From Gordonia heveisoli (lineage in GTDB: Bacteria; Actinomycetota; Actinomycetes; Mycobacteriales; Mycobacteriaceae), in assembly GCF_030315745.1 (NCBI RefSeq), contig NZ_JASXSH010000019.1:1-64000 (forward strand): a stretch of DNA of 64,000 bases, in the 5' to 3' direction. This document shows, piece by piece, positions 7,699 to 16,684 of this stretch. Below the pieces are notes generated by a model, which did no database searches, was not told the DNA's origin, and worked only from the letters and a program-made list of their open reading frames with translations. Position 1 is the stretch's first letter. Every line of letters starts with the position of its first letter. A program made the position numbers and the translations under genes.

Positions 7699-9321
7699 GT
7701 GAGTTCTGATGTCGCCAGTGAGGTAAAGCGCCGCCGGACGTTCGCGATCATCTCCCATCCCGACGCCGGTAAGTCGACGATGACCGAGGCGCTCGCGCTG
7801 CATGCCCGCATGATCAGTGAGGCCGGAGCCATCCACGGCAAGGCCGGTCGCCGTTCGACCGTCTCCGACTGGATGGAGATGGAGAAGGCCCGCGGCATCT
7901 CGGTGAGTTCGACCGCGCTGCAGTTCAACTATGCGGCGTCGGATTCCCCCACCGGCACGGCCGACGACCCCGATCACCCACACGTGATCAACCTCGTCGA
8001 CACCCCCGGCCACGCCGACTTCTCCGAGGACACCTACCGCGTGCTGACCGCGGTCGACGCCGCGGTGATGCTGATCGACGCCGCCAAGGGTCTGGAACCG
8101 CAGACCCTCAAGCTGTTCCAGGTCTGCCGCCATCGCGGCATCCCGGTCATCACCGTCATCAACAAGTGGGACCGCCCCGGCCAGACACCGCTGGAACTCA
8201 TCGACGAGATCACCGAGCGGATCGGGCTGACCCCCACCCCGCTGTTCGTACCGGTCGGCATCGCAGGCGATTTTCGTGGGCTGCTCGACCGTCGCACCGG
8301 CGAGTATGTGCGGTTCACCCGCACCGCGGGCGGCGCCAAGATCGCTCCCGAGGAGATGATGGACGCCGACGCCGCACTCGACCGCGAGGGCGACGCCTGG
8401 ACGACGGCACTCGAGGAGAGCGAACTGCTCTCGGAGATGGGCCAGGACCACGATCAGGAGATGTTCCTCGCCGGACAGACCTCCCCGATGATCTTCTCCT
8501 CGGCGATGCTCAACTTCGGTGTGCGGCAGCTACTGGAGACTCTGGTGGAGCTGGCGCCGGCGCCCGAGGGTCGCGAGGACATCGCCGACCACCTGCGTGC
8601 GGTCACCGACCCGTTCTCGGCGGTCGTGTTCAAGGTGCAGGCCGGCATGGATGCCAGCCATCGGGATCGGCTGGCATATATGCGCATCGTGTCCGGCCAG
8701 TTCGAACGCGGCATGGTCGTCACGCACGCCCAGACCGGAAAACCCTTCGCCACCAAGTACGCCCAGGCGGTCTTCGGCCGGGATCGTTCGACGGTCGACC
8801 TCGCCTTCCCCGGTGACGTCGTCGGCTTGGTCAACGCGACCGCACTGGCCCCTGGCGACACCCTGTTCGACGGCCCGAAGGTACAGTTCCCGCCGATCCC
8901 TTCCTTTGCGCCCGAACATTTCTCGTCACTGCGGGCCACTACTGCCGACAAATACAAGCAGTTCCGCAAGGCGATGGATCAGCTCGACAGCGAGGGCGTG
9001 GTGCAGGTGCTGCGCAACGACACCCGCGGCGACGCCTCGCCGGTACTGGCCGCCGTCGGTCCGATGCAGTTCGAGGTGGTGACCGCCCGGATGAAATCGG
9101 AGTTCAACGTGGACACCATTATCGATCCGCTCGGCTACACCCTGGCCCGGCGCACCGACGAAGCGAGCGCTCCCGAACTCGATCGACAGCGTGGCGTCGA
9201 GGTGTTCACCCGCACCGACGGCGCCATCCTGGCCCTGTTCAGCGACAAATGGCGCCTGCAGTACATCGAGAAGGAACACCCCGACCTCACTCTCGAACCG
9301 CTCGTCGCGACCGCGGACTGA
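7699..9321 (+). CDS. prfC: peptide chain release factor 3
   Basis: A 540-residue translational GTPase that recycles RF1/RF2 from the ribosome after termination. G1 is SHPDAGKST (about residues 19-27), the switch region carries GISVSST, G3 is DTPGHADF and G4 is NKWD. EF-Tu-like domain II and the RF3 C-terminal domain (GPMQFEVV) follow. The length is normal for RF3. The GTG start is supported by a TANNNT element 6 nt upstream and by the family-like RRRTFAIISHPDAG beginning. It may be co-transcribed with the lipoprotein gene 7 bp downstream. Confidence 0.95.
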   Translation: MSSDVASEVKRRRTFAIISHPDAGKSTMTEALALHARMISEAGAIHGKAGRRSTVSDWMEMEKARGISVSSTALQFNYAASDSPTGTADDPDHPHVINLVDTPGHADFSEDTYRVLTAVDAAVMLIDAAKGLEPQTLKLFQVCRHRGIPVITVINKWDRPGQTPLELIDEITERIGLTPTPLFVPVGIAGDFRGLLDRRTGEYVRFTRTAGGAKIAPEEMMDADAALDREGDAWTTALEESELLSEMGQDHDQEMFLAGQTSPMIFSSAMLNFGVRQLLETLVELAPAPEGREDIADHLRAVTDPFSAVVFKVQAGMDASHRDRLAYMRIVSGQFERGMVVTHAQTGKPFATKYAQAVFGRDRSTVDLAFPGDVVGLVNATALAPGDTLFDGPKVQFPPIPSFAPEHFSSLRATTADKYKQFRKAMDQLDSEGVVQVLRNDTRGDASPVLAAVGPMQFEVVTARMKSEFNVDTIIDPLGYTLARRTDEASAPELDRQRGVEVFTRTDGAILALFSDKWRLQYIEKEHPDLTLEPLVATAD

Positions 9322-9328
9322 GTCGCTG

Positions 9329-10150
9329 ATGAGGACCGTGTTCCTTCGGGCACCGGCGATGCCCGCCCTGCTGTGCGCACTTGTCGTCGCGGGGTGTGGC
9401 ACCGCCGCCACCTCGGATCGGTCGCCGTCCACCTCGGTGACGGCGAGTCCGACTGCGGCCTCCCCGATCACGGCGGCCGGATGTGTACAGACACCGCCGA
9501 GCGGACCCGTCGACCGGATGGGCCACGACCTGGCGTTCACCACTGGATTCATTCGGATTGCGGTCTCACCGTCGGCACCCCAACCGGCCCTGGTACCCCC
9601 ACCGGCCCCGGTACCCGCCCCGGCCCCGGAACCCTCGCCGGCGCCGGTACCCTCGGCAGCCGAGCCGACGCGCTGTTACGACTTCACCCGTTGGGGGCCG
9701 CCGAATCCGGCGGTACCACCGGATTCGCTGCTGTTCGTCTTCAAGGGTCCGGGAGTCGACGGGGCGCAGCTGGAATTTCTGGTCGGCGAACTCACCGGCG
9801 GTGCGCTACCACCGATCGGCCGCCCACGACCCCGGGTCGGTCCGCTGACCGCACCCATCAACGCACAGGTGGGCATCTCGGTGGCGGGCACCTACCATCA
9901 TTCGACCGCATGCCGACTGACGCTGACCGCGATGTCGGCCGAACGCGCCGCGGGCCATTTCATCTGCGACGCCGCCGTCGAGTCTGACGCCAACCCGCTT
10001 GGGCCACAAGACGATACGCCCTACGACGCCGACGACGAATCCGCCACCCCGACCCCGGCCGTCCCGGCGCCACCGGGTGCGCCGACACCAGCACCGGAGG
10101 CGCAGGCTCCGACCGTCACCCTGAGCGGCTGGTTCGATCTGGAAGCCTGA
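9329..10150 (+). CDS. putative lipoprotein with proline-rich linker
   Basis: A 273-residue secreted protein of no recognised family. A short signal peptide ends in LVVAGC, a lipobox with Cys23 as the lipidated residue. Residues about 80-112 are a Pro/Ala-rich linker (APVPAPAPEPSP). The C-terminal part has four further cysteines and then a second Pro-rich stretch before the terminal SGWFDLEA. It should be tethered to the outer face of the membrane. It starts 7 bp after prfC. No function can be assigned. Confidence 0.72.
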   Translation: MRTVFLRAPAMPALLCALVVAGCGTAATSDRSPSTSVTASPTAASPITAAGCVQTPPSGPVDRMGHDLAFTTGFIRIAVSPSAPQPALVPPPAPVPAPAPEPSPAPVPSAAEPTRCYDFTRWGPPNPAVPPDSLLFVFKGPGVDGAQLEFLVGELTGGALPPIGRPRPRVGPLTAPINAQVGISVAGTYHHSTACRLTLTAMSAERAAGHFICDAAVESDANPLGPQDDTPYDADDESATPTPAVPAPPGAPTPAPEAQAPTVTLSGWFDLEA

Positions 10151-10176
10151 GTCGCCACCAACCACCCCGGGACTGC

Positions 10177-11178
10177 TCAGGCGCCGATGATCCGTGCCAC
10201 CACACCCGGGTCGACCGCATCGATGGTCGCTGGTGCGAAGCGCGGCGCACGATCTTTGTCGACGAGCACCGCACGGACCCCTTCGGCAAAGTCGTTGGTC
10301 GCGGTGATCTGTTGCGCAGCATGCAATTCCCGGTCGAAACACTCATCGAGCGTCGACGTCGCGCCGGCTTCGATCATCGCCGCGGTGACCCAGAGACTGG
10401 TCGGCGACGCCGCCTCGATGAGCGCGACCATCTCTTGCGCCCATTCGTCACCGACCGCCCCGCGCAGTCCGCCGAGGATCGCGACGACGTTGGGTTCGGC
10501 GAAGTACTCGCCGATCTTGCGGAGTGGGAGCCCCGAGTCCGGCGGCGTGACGGCCGACGAGAGCGCATGCGCCAGCGAACCGCCCGACCGGATCGTCTGG
10601 GCAACTGCGGGCAGATCTGCGGTGGCGACGAAATGCGTTGCCAGACCGATATTCACGGCATCCGATCCACCGATCCGGGCACCGGTCAGACCGAGCCAGT
10701 TACCGACGCCGTCGGGCAGTCGCGGGAGGAAGTAGGTGGATCCGATGTCGGGGAAGAAGCCGATCGCGGTCTCCGGCATGGCGATCAGTGCCCGCTCGGT
10801 GACCACCCGGATCTCGCCATGCACGCTGATGCCGAGTCCTCCGCCCATGGCTGCGCCGTCGATCAGGCTGACATACGGTTTCGGATACTCGGCGATCATC
10901 TGATCGAGCCGGTACTCGCTACTGAAGTAGCGGGTGATGGCGTCGGCGTCACCGGCGAGTGCGTATTCGCGGATCGCCCGAATGTCGCCGCCCGCACAGA
11001 ACGCGCGTTCGGATGCCGAGGTGACCAGCACGGTGTCGATACTGTCGTCGTCCCCCCAATCACCCAGCGTCCGGTACATCTCGTCGATCATGTTCTGGTC
11101 GAGGGCATTCAGCGCCTTGGGACGGTCGAGGACGATCTCGGCGACGCCGGCAGCCACCGTGGTGCGCAGGTAGGACAT
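10177..11178 (-). CDS. enoyl-CoA hydratase/isomerase family, 3-hydroxyisobutyryl-CoA hydrolase type
   Basis: A 333-residue crotonase-fold enzyme. Oxyanion-hole regions FCAGGDIRAI and DGAAMGGGLG are present, and PETAIGFFPDIGSTYFLPRL together with the long C-terminal half match 3-hydroxyisobutyryl-CoA hydrolase of valine breakdown rather than a hydratase. It is cytosolic. No other valine-pathway gene (mmsA, mmsB) is adjacent. The ATG is supported by a TANNNT element at 11185-11190, 6 nt upstream. It is convergent with the lipoprotein gene. Confidence 0.85.
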   Translation of the reverse strand: MSYLRTTVAAGVAEIVLDRPKALNALDQNMIDEMYRTLGDWGDDDSIDTVLVTSASERAFCAGGDIRAIREYALAGDADAITRYFSSEYRLDQMIAEYPKPYVSLIDGAAMGGGLGISVHGEIRVVTERALIAMPETAIGFFPDIGSTYFLPRLPDGVGNWLGLTGARIGGSDAVNIGLATHFVATADLPAVAQTIRSGGSLAHALSSAVTPPDSGLPLRKIGEYFAEPNVVAILGGLRGAVGDEWAQEMVALIEAASPTSLWVTAAMIEAGATSTLDECFDRELHAAQQITATNDFAEGVRAVLVDKDRAPRFAPATIDAVDPGVVARIIGA

Positions 11179-11184
11179 GCCGTC

Positions 11185-11190
11185 ACGCTA
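11185..11190 (-). promoter_or_regulatory. -10 element of the hydroxyisobutyryl-CoA hydrolase gene, leaderless
   Basis: On the minus strand TAGCGT lies exactly 6 nt before the ATG at 11178. Confidence 0.45.
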
Positions 11191-11235
11191 CCGCCCCACC
11201 CCGCCGCCGGTTCACCGGCCGCTATCAAAACACCC

Positions 11236-11266
11236 TTGACAGCGCCCCGGGAGCCGGGGTTATGGT
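11236..11266 (+). promoter_or_regulatory. promoter of the ABC-F gene, WhiB7-like layout
   Basis: TTGACA (11236-11241) and TATGGT (11261-11266) are separated by 19 nt. A short A-tract (CAAAA, 11226-11230) lies just upstream of the -35, as in WhiB7-controlled promoters. The spacer contains a 6-bp inverted repeat, CCCCGG/CCGGGG (11245-11259). Confidence 0.5.
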
Positions 11267-11309
11267 TGGCGCCGTCTTTGTCGCCGACCCCAGGGGTGAT
11301 CTGCCGAAT

Positions 11310-11392
11310 ATGAACATCTGAGGTGCTTCTCGTTCCTGCCGCGCACACGTCCGCCGTGTGCCGTTTGCGGCATCGTCGAACCACCTCAGGAG
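11310..11392 (+). promoter_or_regulatory. attenuator-like leader of the ABC-F gene with 3-codon uORF
   Basis: The leader holds a mini-ORF, ATG-AAC-ATC-TGA (11310-11321). Its stop overlaps TGAGGTG (11319-11325), which can pair with CACCTCA (11382-11388) directly at the ribosome-binding site AGGAG (11388-11392). Between them GCACACG (11343-11349) pairs with CGTGTGC (11355-11361), and TGCCG (11359-11363) pairs with CGGCA (11368-11372). The last two stems share bases and exclude one another. Confidence 0.55.
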
Positions 11393-11397
11393 TTTTC

Positions 11398-13041
11398 ATG
11401 GCACATCCATCTGCCGGCTCACCCTCCGGCACCCCCGCATTTTCCGGCCCCCCTGCATTCTCCGGCCCCCCTGCATTCTCCGGCCCCGATGCACTCCCCA
11501 CGGGTGGCACCCCGTCGATCGCACTCACCGACGTCTCCTTCGCCTGGCCCGACGGCACCGAGGTGTTCAGCGGACTGAATCTGCGCGTGCCGTCGGCGAC
11601 GTACTCACTCATCGGCGCCAACGGTGCGGGCAAGTCGACGCTGCTGGGCCTCATCGCGCGGCGACTCCTCCCGGCCACCGGTTCGGTGGTTGTGCATGGC
11701 GAGGTGGCGTTCGTCCCCCAGCAGCCGTTCGATGATCCGGCCGTCACCGTGGCCGACGCGCTGGGCATCAGCGCGATTCGCGCGGCCATCGTCCGTATCG
11801 AGTCGGGATCGGTTGACGAGCATGACTTCTCGATCGTCGGCGACGATTGGAATGTCGAGGAGCGCGCCACCGCGACCCTGGCCCGGCTGCGACTACCGAC
11901 CGATCTCGACCGGCGGGTGGGTGAGCTCTCCGGCGGGGAGGCCACCATGCTCGCGATCGCTGCTCAACTGCTGCGACAGCCCGCTGTACTTCTCCTCGAC
12001 GAACCCACAAACAACCTCGATACCCGCTCCCGGACAATGCTGTTCGACGAAATCGATTCCTTCCCCGGCACGGTTCTCGTGGTCAGCCACGACCTCGAGT
12101 TACTCGATCGGGTGGATGCCACCCTCGAGTTGTATCGCGGCCAGGTGCGGGTCTTCGGCGGCGGTTATACCCACTACCGCGACATCGTCGATACCGAGCA
12201 GTCGGCGGCCGCCGCGGCGGTGGCCACCGCCGCCGCGGATCTGCGTAAGCAGAAGCGCGAACTGATCGACGCGCAGATCAAACTCGATCGTCGGGCGCGC
12301 ACCGCCGCGACCGCCGAACGCGAGAAGCGCGTCCCGAAGATCGTCGCCCATCTGCGCCGCGATGCCGCACAGGTCTCGGCCGGGAAGCTGCGCAACACCC
12401 ATCGCGACGACGTGACATCGGCGACCGCGCGTCACGATGCCGCCACACAGGAGATCCGCGACGACCGGCAGGCCCGCATCGTCGTCCCCGAGCCGGATCT
12501 CGCGGCCCGCGCGCAGGTCGTCGTCGGCGACGGATTGCGTATCGACGGACCCGAACGGGTGGCGTTGGTCGGACCGAACGGTTCGGGGAAGTCGACGCTG
12601 ATCGCCGATGTGATTGCCGCCGGGCAGATCGTCGTCGATTACGCGCTGGTTCCGCAGCGGATCACCTTCGACGACGAAACGCGCACGATCGCACAATCCT
12701 TCGCCGACGATCACCCCGACATCGACGCACAGCAGATCCGTGCGCACCTGGCTCACTTCCTCTTCCGCGGTGCCCGCGCCGATCGGGTGATCGCGGAACT
12801 GTCCGGCGGTGAACGCCTCCGCGTCGCGCTCGCGGCGGCGCTGGTGGGCGAGCCGACCCCGAAGCTGCTGATCCTCGACGAGCCGACCAACAACCTCGAC
12901 CTCGATACGGTGACGCAGTTGGTCGGTGCACTCGAATCCTGGTCGGGCGCATTGCTGGTGGTCTCCCACGACCAGGGCTTCCTCGACCGGATCGGGGTCG
13001 ACCGCGTCGTCGACCTCGGTGCCGAACCGGCAGGCGGGTAG
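11398..13041 (+). CDS. ABC-F ATPase, antibiotic-resistance/ribosome-protection type
   Basis: A 547-residue protein with two ABC domains and no membrane segments. The first domain has GANGAGKST, LSGGE and LLLDEPTNNLD. The linker after it is Lys/Arg-rich. The second domain has GPNGSGKST, ELSGGERLR and ILDEPTNNLD. ABC-F proteins act on the ribosome E site. N-terminal residues 10-31 carry three near-copies of PAFSGP (an 18-bp DNA repeat). The ATG at 11398 has AGGAG 5 nt upstream; an in-frame GTG at 11323 is less likely because it lies inside the structured leader. Its antibiotic spectrum cannot be inferred. Confidence 0.88.
   Translation: MAHPSAGSPSGTPAFSGPPAFSGPPAFSGPDALPTGGTPSIALTDVSFAWPDGTEVFSGLNLRVPSATYSLIGANGAGKSTLLGLIARRLLPATGSVVVHGEVAFVPQQPFDDPAVTVADALGISAIRAAIVRIESGSVDEHDFSIVGDDWNVEERATATLARLRLPTDLDRRVGELSGGEATMLAIAAQLLRQPAVLLLDEPTNNLDTRSRTMLFDEIDSFPGTVLVVSHDLELLDRVDATLELYRGQVRVFGGGYTHYRDIVDTEQSAAAAAVATAAADLRKQKRELIDAQIKLDRRARTAATAEREKRVPKIVAHLRRDAAQVSAGKLRNTHRDDVTSATARHDAATQEIRDDRQARIVVPEPDLAARAQVVVGDGLRIDGPERVALVGPNGSGKSTLIADVIAAGQIVVDYALVPQRITFDDETRTIAQSFADDHPDIDAQQIRAHLAHFLFRGARADRVIAELSGGERLRVALAAALVGEPTPKLLILDEPTNNLDLDTVTQLVGALESWSGALLVVSHDQGFLDRIGVDRVVDLGAEPAGG
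11434..11487 (+). repeat. 18-bp tandem repeat coding PAFSGP, about three units
   Basis: Three near-identical 18-bp units (core GCATTCTCCGGCCCCCCT) encode PAFSGP repeats near the N-terminus of the ABC-F protein, before its first ATPase domain. The last unit diverges to SGPDAL. Confidence 0.8.
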
Positions 13042-13050
13042 GCGCGGGGG

Positions 13051-14274
13051 TCAGTCGACGAGTTCGAAGATCGCCGACAGTCCCTGCCCGCCGCCGATGC
13101 ACATCGTCTCCAGCCCGTAACGAGTTCCGCGGCGGCGCATCTCGCGGGCGAGGGTGGCGAGCATACGGCCACCGGTCGCACCGACGGGGTGGCCGAGGGA
13201 GATCCCCGACCCGTTGACGTTGGTGCGGTCGAAGCCGCCACCGGATCCGAACGACCCGAAACCCCATTCACGGGTGACCGCGAGCGCCTGCGCCGCGAAT
13301 GCCTCGTTCAGTTCGATGAGCCCGATGTCGTCGAGGGTGATGCCTGCGCTGCGCAATGCCCGTTCGGTTGAGGCGACCGGCCCGATGCCCATCGTCTGTG
13401 GCGGCACCCCGGCAGTGGCCCACGACACCAGCCGGACCATCGGGGTCAGTCCGTGGTTGGCTGCCACCTCCGAGGTCGTCACGATGCACATCGCGGCCGC
13501 ATCATTCTGGCCACTGGCGTTGCCCGCCGTCACCGTCGACTCCGGATCCGACGCGCCCAGGATCGGTCGCAACGCGCCGAGTGACTGCATCGAGACGTCG
13601 GGGCGGGGATGTTCATCGGTGTCGATGATCTTCTCGCCCCGACGATCAGGCACCGTGACCGGAACGATCTCCTCGGCGAACACCCCGTCGCGCTGCGCCC
13701 GCACGGCGCGCTGGTGCGAGGCCATCGCGAGTTCGTCCTGCTCGGTGCGGGAGATCGAGTATTCGCGGCGCAGGTTCTCGGCGGTCTCGATCATGCCGCC
13801 GGGGACCGGATGGTTCACGCCGCCTGCGGTCGATCGGGCCCGAACCAGGCTGTCGTGCACGGTGACTCCCGAACGCGCACCGCCCCAGCGCATGTCCAGA
13901 GAGTAGAAGGAGGCGTTGGTCATCGACTCGACGCCACCGGCGACCGCGATGTCGTTGACCCCGATGGCAACCTGCATCCCGGCCTGCACGATCGCCTGCA
14001 GCCCCGATCCACAGCGTCGGTCGACATGCATACCCGGCACGCTCACCGGCAGCCCGGCGTCGAGCGCGACGACACGCCCGATGGCGGGCGCCTCACTGTT
14101 GGCGTTGCATTGGCCGAGAATGACGTCGTCGACGACCGCACCGGGCAGGCCGGTTCGATCCAGCAGTGCACGCAGCACGCTCGCCCCCAGGTCGACGGCG
14201 GTCAGCCCGGCAAACATGCCGCCGTAACGGCCGATGGGGGTCCGGAGCGGTTCGCAGATGACGATGTCGCGCAT
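13051..14274 (-). CDS. acetyl-CoA C-acyltransferase (thiolase)
   Basis: A 407-residue thiolase of catabolic or acetoacetyl type. Cys88 in DRRCGSGLQA is the acylated nucleophile, His lies in SLGHPVGATG, and the second Cys lies in MCIGGGQG. NEAFAAQAL is also present. The ATG at 14274 has a GGGAG site upstream and gives the usual MRDIVICEPLRTPIGR beginning. It is divergent from the acyl-CoA dehydrogenase gene across 148 bp, so the two probably serve one beta-oxidation-type pathway under shared control. The chain length handled is unknown. Confidence 0.92.
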   Translation of the reverse strand: MRDIVICEPLRTPIGRYGGMFAGLTAVDLGASVLRALLDRTGLPGAVVDDVILGQCNANSEAPAIGRVVALDAGLPVSVPGMHVDRRCGSGLQAIVQAGMQVAIGVNDIAVAGGVESMTNASFYSLDMRWGGARSGVTVHDSLVRARSTAGGVNHPVPGGMIETAENLRREYSISRTEQDELAMASHQRAVRAQRDGVFAEEIVPVTVPDRRGEKIIDTDEHPRPDVSMQSLGALRPILGASDPESTVTAGNASGQNDAAAMCIVTTSEVAANHGLTPMVRLVSWATAGVPPQTMGIGPVASTERALRSAGITLDDIGLIELNEAFAAQALAVTREWGFGSFGSGGGFDRTNVNGSGISLGHPVGATGGRMLATLAREMRRRGTRYGLETMCIGGGQGLSAIFELVD

Positions 14275-14422
14275 GGTGGCACTCCCTTGTGTCCGGCCGG
14301 GTCTTGTTGGCACAATTCTGCAACATCGTCTCAATGCCATGTCGGGCGGCTCACATCATCCCCCGATCATGTGTTTGACTCACACCGCCGTGACCGTCCA
14401 CCGACATCGGAGCCACACCGCA

Positions 14423-15619
14423 ATGTCCCGTCTCGCCCAGACCCTCGACCTCACCGATTCCCAGCGCGACATCCTCGCGGCGGTCCGCGGGTTCGTCGAC
14501 CGCGAGATCATCCCGGTCGCCCAGGAACTCGAACACACCGACACCTATCCGCAGCAGATCGTCGACGGGATGGCCGAACTCGGGATCTTCGGCCTGATGA
14601 TCCCCGAGGAGTACGGCGGCCTGGGTGAATCACTGCTCACCTATGCGTTGTGCGTGGAAGAACTCGCACGCGGCTGGATGAGCGTCTCAGGGGTGATCAA
14701 CACCCATTTCATCGTCGCCTACATGCTGCGCCAGCACGGGACCGACGAACAGAAGCAGCGCCTGCTCCCGAAGATGGCGACCGGTGAGGTACGCGGCGCC
14801 TTCTCGATGAGCGAACCCGACCTCGGCTCGGACGTCGCGGCGATCAAGACGACCGCCAAACCCGACGGCGACGGCGGTTATGCGATCAGCGGACAGAAGA
14901 TGTGGCTGACCAACGGTGCCACGTCGACGCTGGTCGCCGCCCTCGTCCGCACCGATGTCGGCGCCCAGCGGCCGCACCACAACCTGACGACCTTCCTGAT
15001 CGAGAAGCCGGCCGGATTCGGCGAGGTCAAACCCGGTCTGACCATCCCGGCCAAGATCGACAAGATGGGCTACAAGGGCATCGACACCACCGAGCTCATC
15101 TTCGACGATCACCGCGTCGGCGCCGACGCCATTCTCGGAGGTGTGCCCGGACGCGGTTTCGCGCACATGATGGACGGCGTCGAGGTCGGACGCGTCAACG
15201 TCTCCGCCCGCGCGTGCGGTGTCGCACAGCGCGCCTTCGAACTTGCCGTCTCCTACGCGCAGCAGCGCTCCACCTTCGGCAAACCGATCGCCGAACATCA
15301 GGCCGTCGCCTTCTCCCTCGCCGAGATGGCCACCAAGGTCGAGGCCGCCCACCTGGTGATGGTCAACGCGGCCCGACTCAAGGATTCCGGCGAGCGCAAC
15401 GACGTCGCCGCGGGTATGGCCAAATACCTGTGCAGCGAATACTGCGCCGAGGTCACGCAGGCCTCCTTCCGAATCCACGGCGGCTACGGCTATTCCACCG
15501 AATTCGAGATCGAACGGCTGATGCGGGAAGCCCCCTTCCTGCTCATCGGGGAGGGCACGAGCGAAATCCAGAAGCAGATCATCAGCCGCGGCGTGCTTCG
15601 CGAATACAAATCCAGGTAG
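14423..15619 (+). CDS. acyl-CoA dehydrogenase
   Basis: A 398-residue FAD-dependent acyl-CoA dehydrogenase that introduces the alpha-beta double bond. The motif AFSMSEPDLGSD and the C-terminal GGYGYSTEFEIERLMREA and IGEGTSEIQKQIISR are typical; the GEGTSEIQ glutamate is the position used as catalytic base in short/medium-chain members. The ATG follows a CGGAG site. It is divergent from the thiolase gene and faces the same direction as the SGNH esterase gene 112 bp downstream. Confidence 0.93.
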   Translation: MSRLAQTLDLTDSQRDILAAVRGFVDREIIPVAQELEHTDTYPQQIVDGMAELGIFGLMIPEEYGGLGESLLTYALCVEELARGWMSVSGVINTHFIVAYMLRQHGTDEQKQRLLPKMATGEVRGAFSMSEPDLGSDVAAIKTTAKPDGDGGYAISGQKMWLTNGATSTLVAALVRTDVGAQRPHHNLTTFLIEKPAGFGEVKPGLTIPAKIDKMGYKGIDTTELIFDDHRVGADAILGGVPGRGFAHMMDGVEVGRVNVSARACGVAQRAFELAVSYAQQRSTFGKPIAEHQAVAFSLAEMATKVEAAHLVMVNAARLKDSGERNDVAAGMAKYLCSEYCAEVTQASFRIHGGYGYSTEFEIERLMREAPFLLIGEGTSEIQKQIISRGVLREYKSR

Positions 15620-15731
15620 AGGCGTACGCGAGTGGTGTAGATCACACCCGGCCCGCCGGTAGGCGCCCTCGCCTACACTTCCCACAGCGCCGGGCGGTCC
15701 GGCGCATGAGTGTCTCCGGGAGCGGGTTGCA

Positions 15732-16640
15732 GTGGTGCGGGTAGTTGACCGCCGTCGGCGCGTGGTGCGCACGACGATTCTCATGGTGATCGGCGCGGTC
15801 GTCGCCACCCTCCTGTCGTCGACGCATTCCGGCGACGCCGACGCCGCCCCCGCCGGCGGGCAGACGCATCGCTACACCGGCGGCACCTATGTGGCGATGG
15901 GGGATTCCCGGGCGTCGGGGGCGTTCTTCACGCTGACCCCCGACTATTTCCTCGGCTGCAAGCGCTCGGCATTGAATTACCCCCTCTACGTCGCCGCGAT
16001 GACCCTGCCCCGTGGTTACGTCGACACCTCTTGCGCCGGAGCGAAATCGGCCAACCTGTATCGGCAGGGCCAACGCACCGACCTCGGCCGCAAGGCGCCG
16101 CAGCTGTATCTGGTGCCACGCACCGCGCAGCTGATCACGGTGAGCATCGGCGGCAACGACATGCGCTGGGGCGCGATCCTCGTGCAGTGCACCACCGCAC
16201 CCTTCACCGATCGTCGGTGCCGGCACAACAAGCGCCTGGCCCGCGAGGTCCGCGCCCGCATCGGCGTCATGGAAGGCAGGGTCACACCGGCGCTGGCCGC
16301 GATCGCGCGCAAGGCGCCCCGCGCGCAGATCATCGTCGTCGGTCTCGGTGGCTTCATGGGCGACCACGGATGCTGGCCGCTGGTCCCGATCAGCGATCCC
16401 GACACCCGATACATGCGCCGCGTCTTCGACCAGGCCAACGACGCGCTGCGCCGCGCGACCGCCGCCGTCGGCGGCACCTTCATCGACGCCAACCGCCGGT
16501 CCGCCGGGCACGATCCGTGCAACCTCGTCAGCCCCTGGTATGAGAGCGCACTGTCAAATACGATCGCCTATCCCTACCACCTCAATCAGGCGGGGGCCCT
16601 GGCCATCGCCATGATGATCAACGGGGCCATCCGCCGCTGA
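15732..16640 (+). CDS. secreted SGNH/GDSL esterase
   Basis: A 302-residue secreted hydrolase. Basic residues followed by a hydrophobic segment (about 13-30) form a signal sequence or anchor. The SGNH blocks are visible: GDSRASGAF (nucleophile Ser in block I), a Gly in the middle region, SIGGNDMRWG (block III Asn) and YPYHLNQAG (block V His). Six or more cysteines suggest disulfides outside the cell. Mycobacterial relatives include secreted lipases/esterases with the same layout. The GTG start follows GGGAGCGGG. The substrate is unknown. Confidence 0.85.
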   Translation: MVRVVDRRRRVVRTTILMVIGAVVATLLSSTHSGDADAAPAGGQTHRYTGGTYVAMGDSRASGAFFTLTPDYFLGCKRSALNYPLYVAAMTLPRGYVDTSCAGAKSANLYRQGQRTDLGRKAPQLYLVPRTAQLITVSIGGNDMRWGAILVQCTTAPFTDRRCRHNKRLAREVRARIGVMEGRVTPALAAIARKAPRAQIIVVGLGGFMGDHGCWPLVPISDPDTRYMRRVFDQANDALRRATAAVGGTFIDANRRSAGHDPCNLVSPWYESALSNTIAYPYHLNQAGALAIAMMINGAIRR

Positions 16641-16672
16641 CCCCGGCGACCCGGCGCACGCCGGTACACGAG

Positions 16673-16678
16673 TATTTT
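16673..16678 (+). promoter_or_regulatory. -10 element of the second ABC-F gene, leaderless
   Basis: TATTTT lies exactly 6 nt before the GTG at 16685, which is an unusually AT-rich site for this sequence. Confidence 0.55.
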
Positions 16679-16684
16679 TGGCAC

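Noticed and set aside
11323-11397. In-frame GTG start that would extend the ABC-F protein by 25 residues
   Set aside because: The segment lies inside the structured leader, has no ribosome site, and the ATG at 11398 has a well-spaced AGGAG.
14275-14422. Imperfect dyad GTTGGCA...TGCAAC between the thiolase and acyl-CoA dehydrogenase genes
   Set aside because: The arms need a bulged base and the site does not match a fatty-acid or steroid regulator consensus I can name, so it is not listed as a feature.
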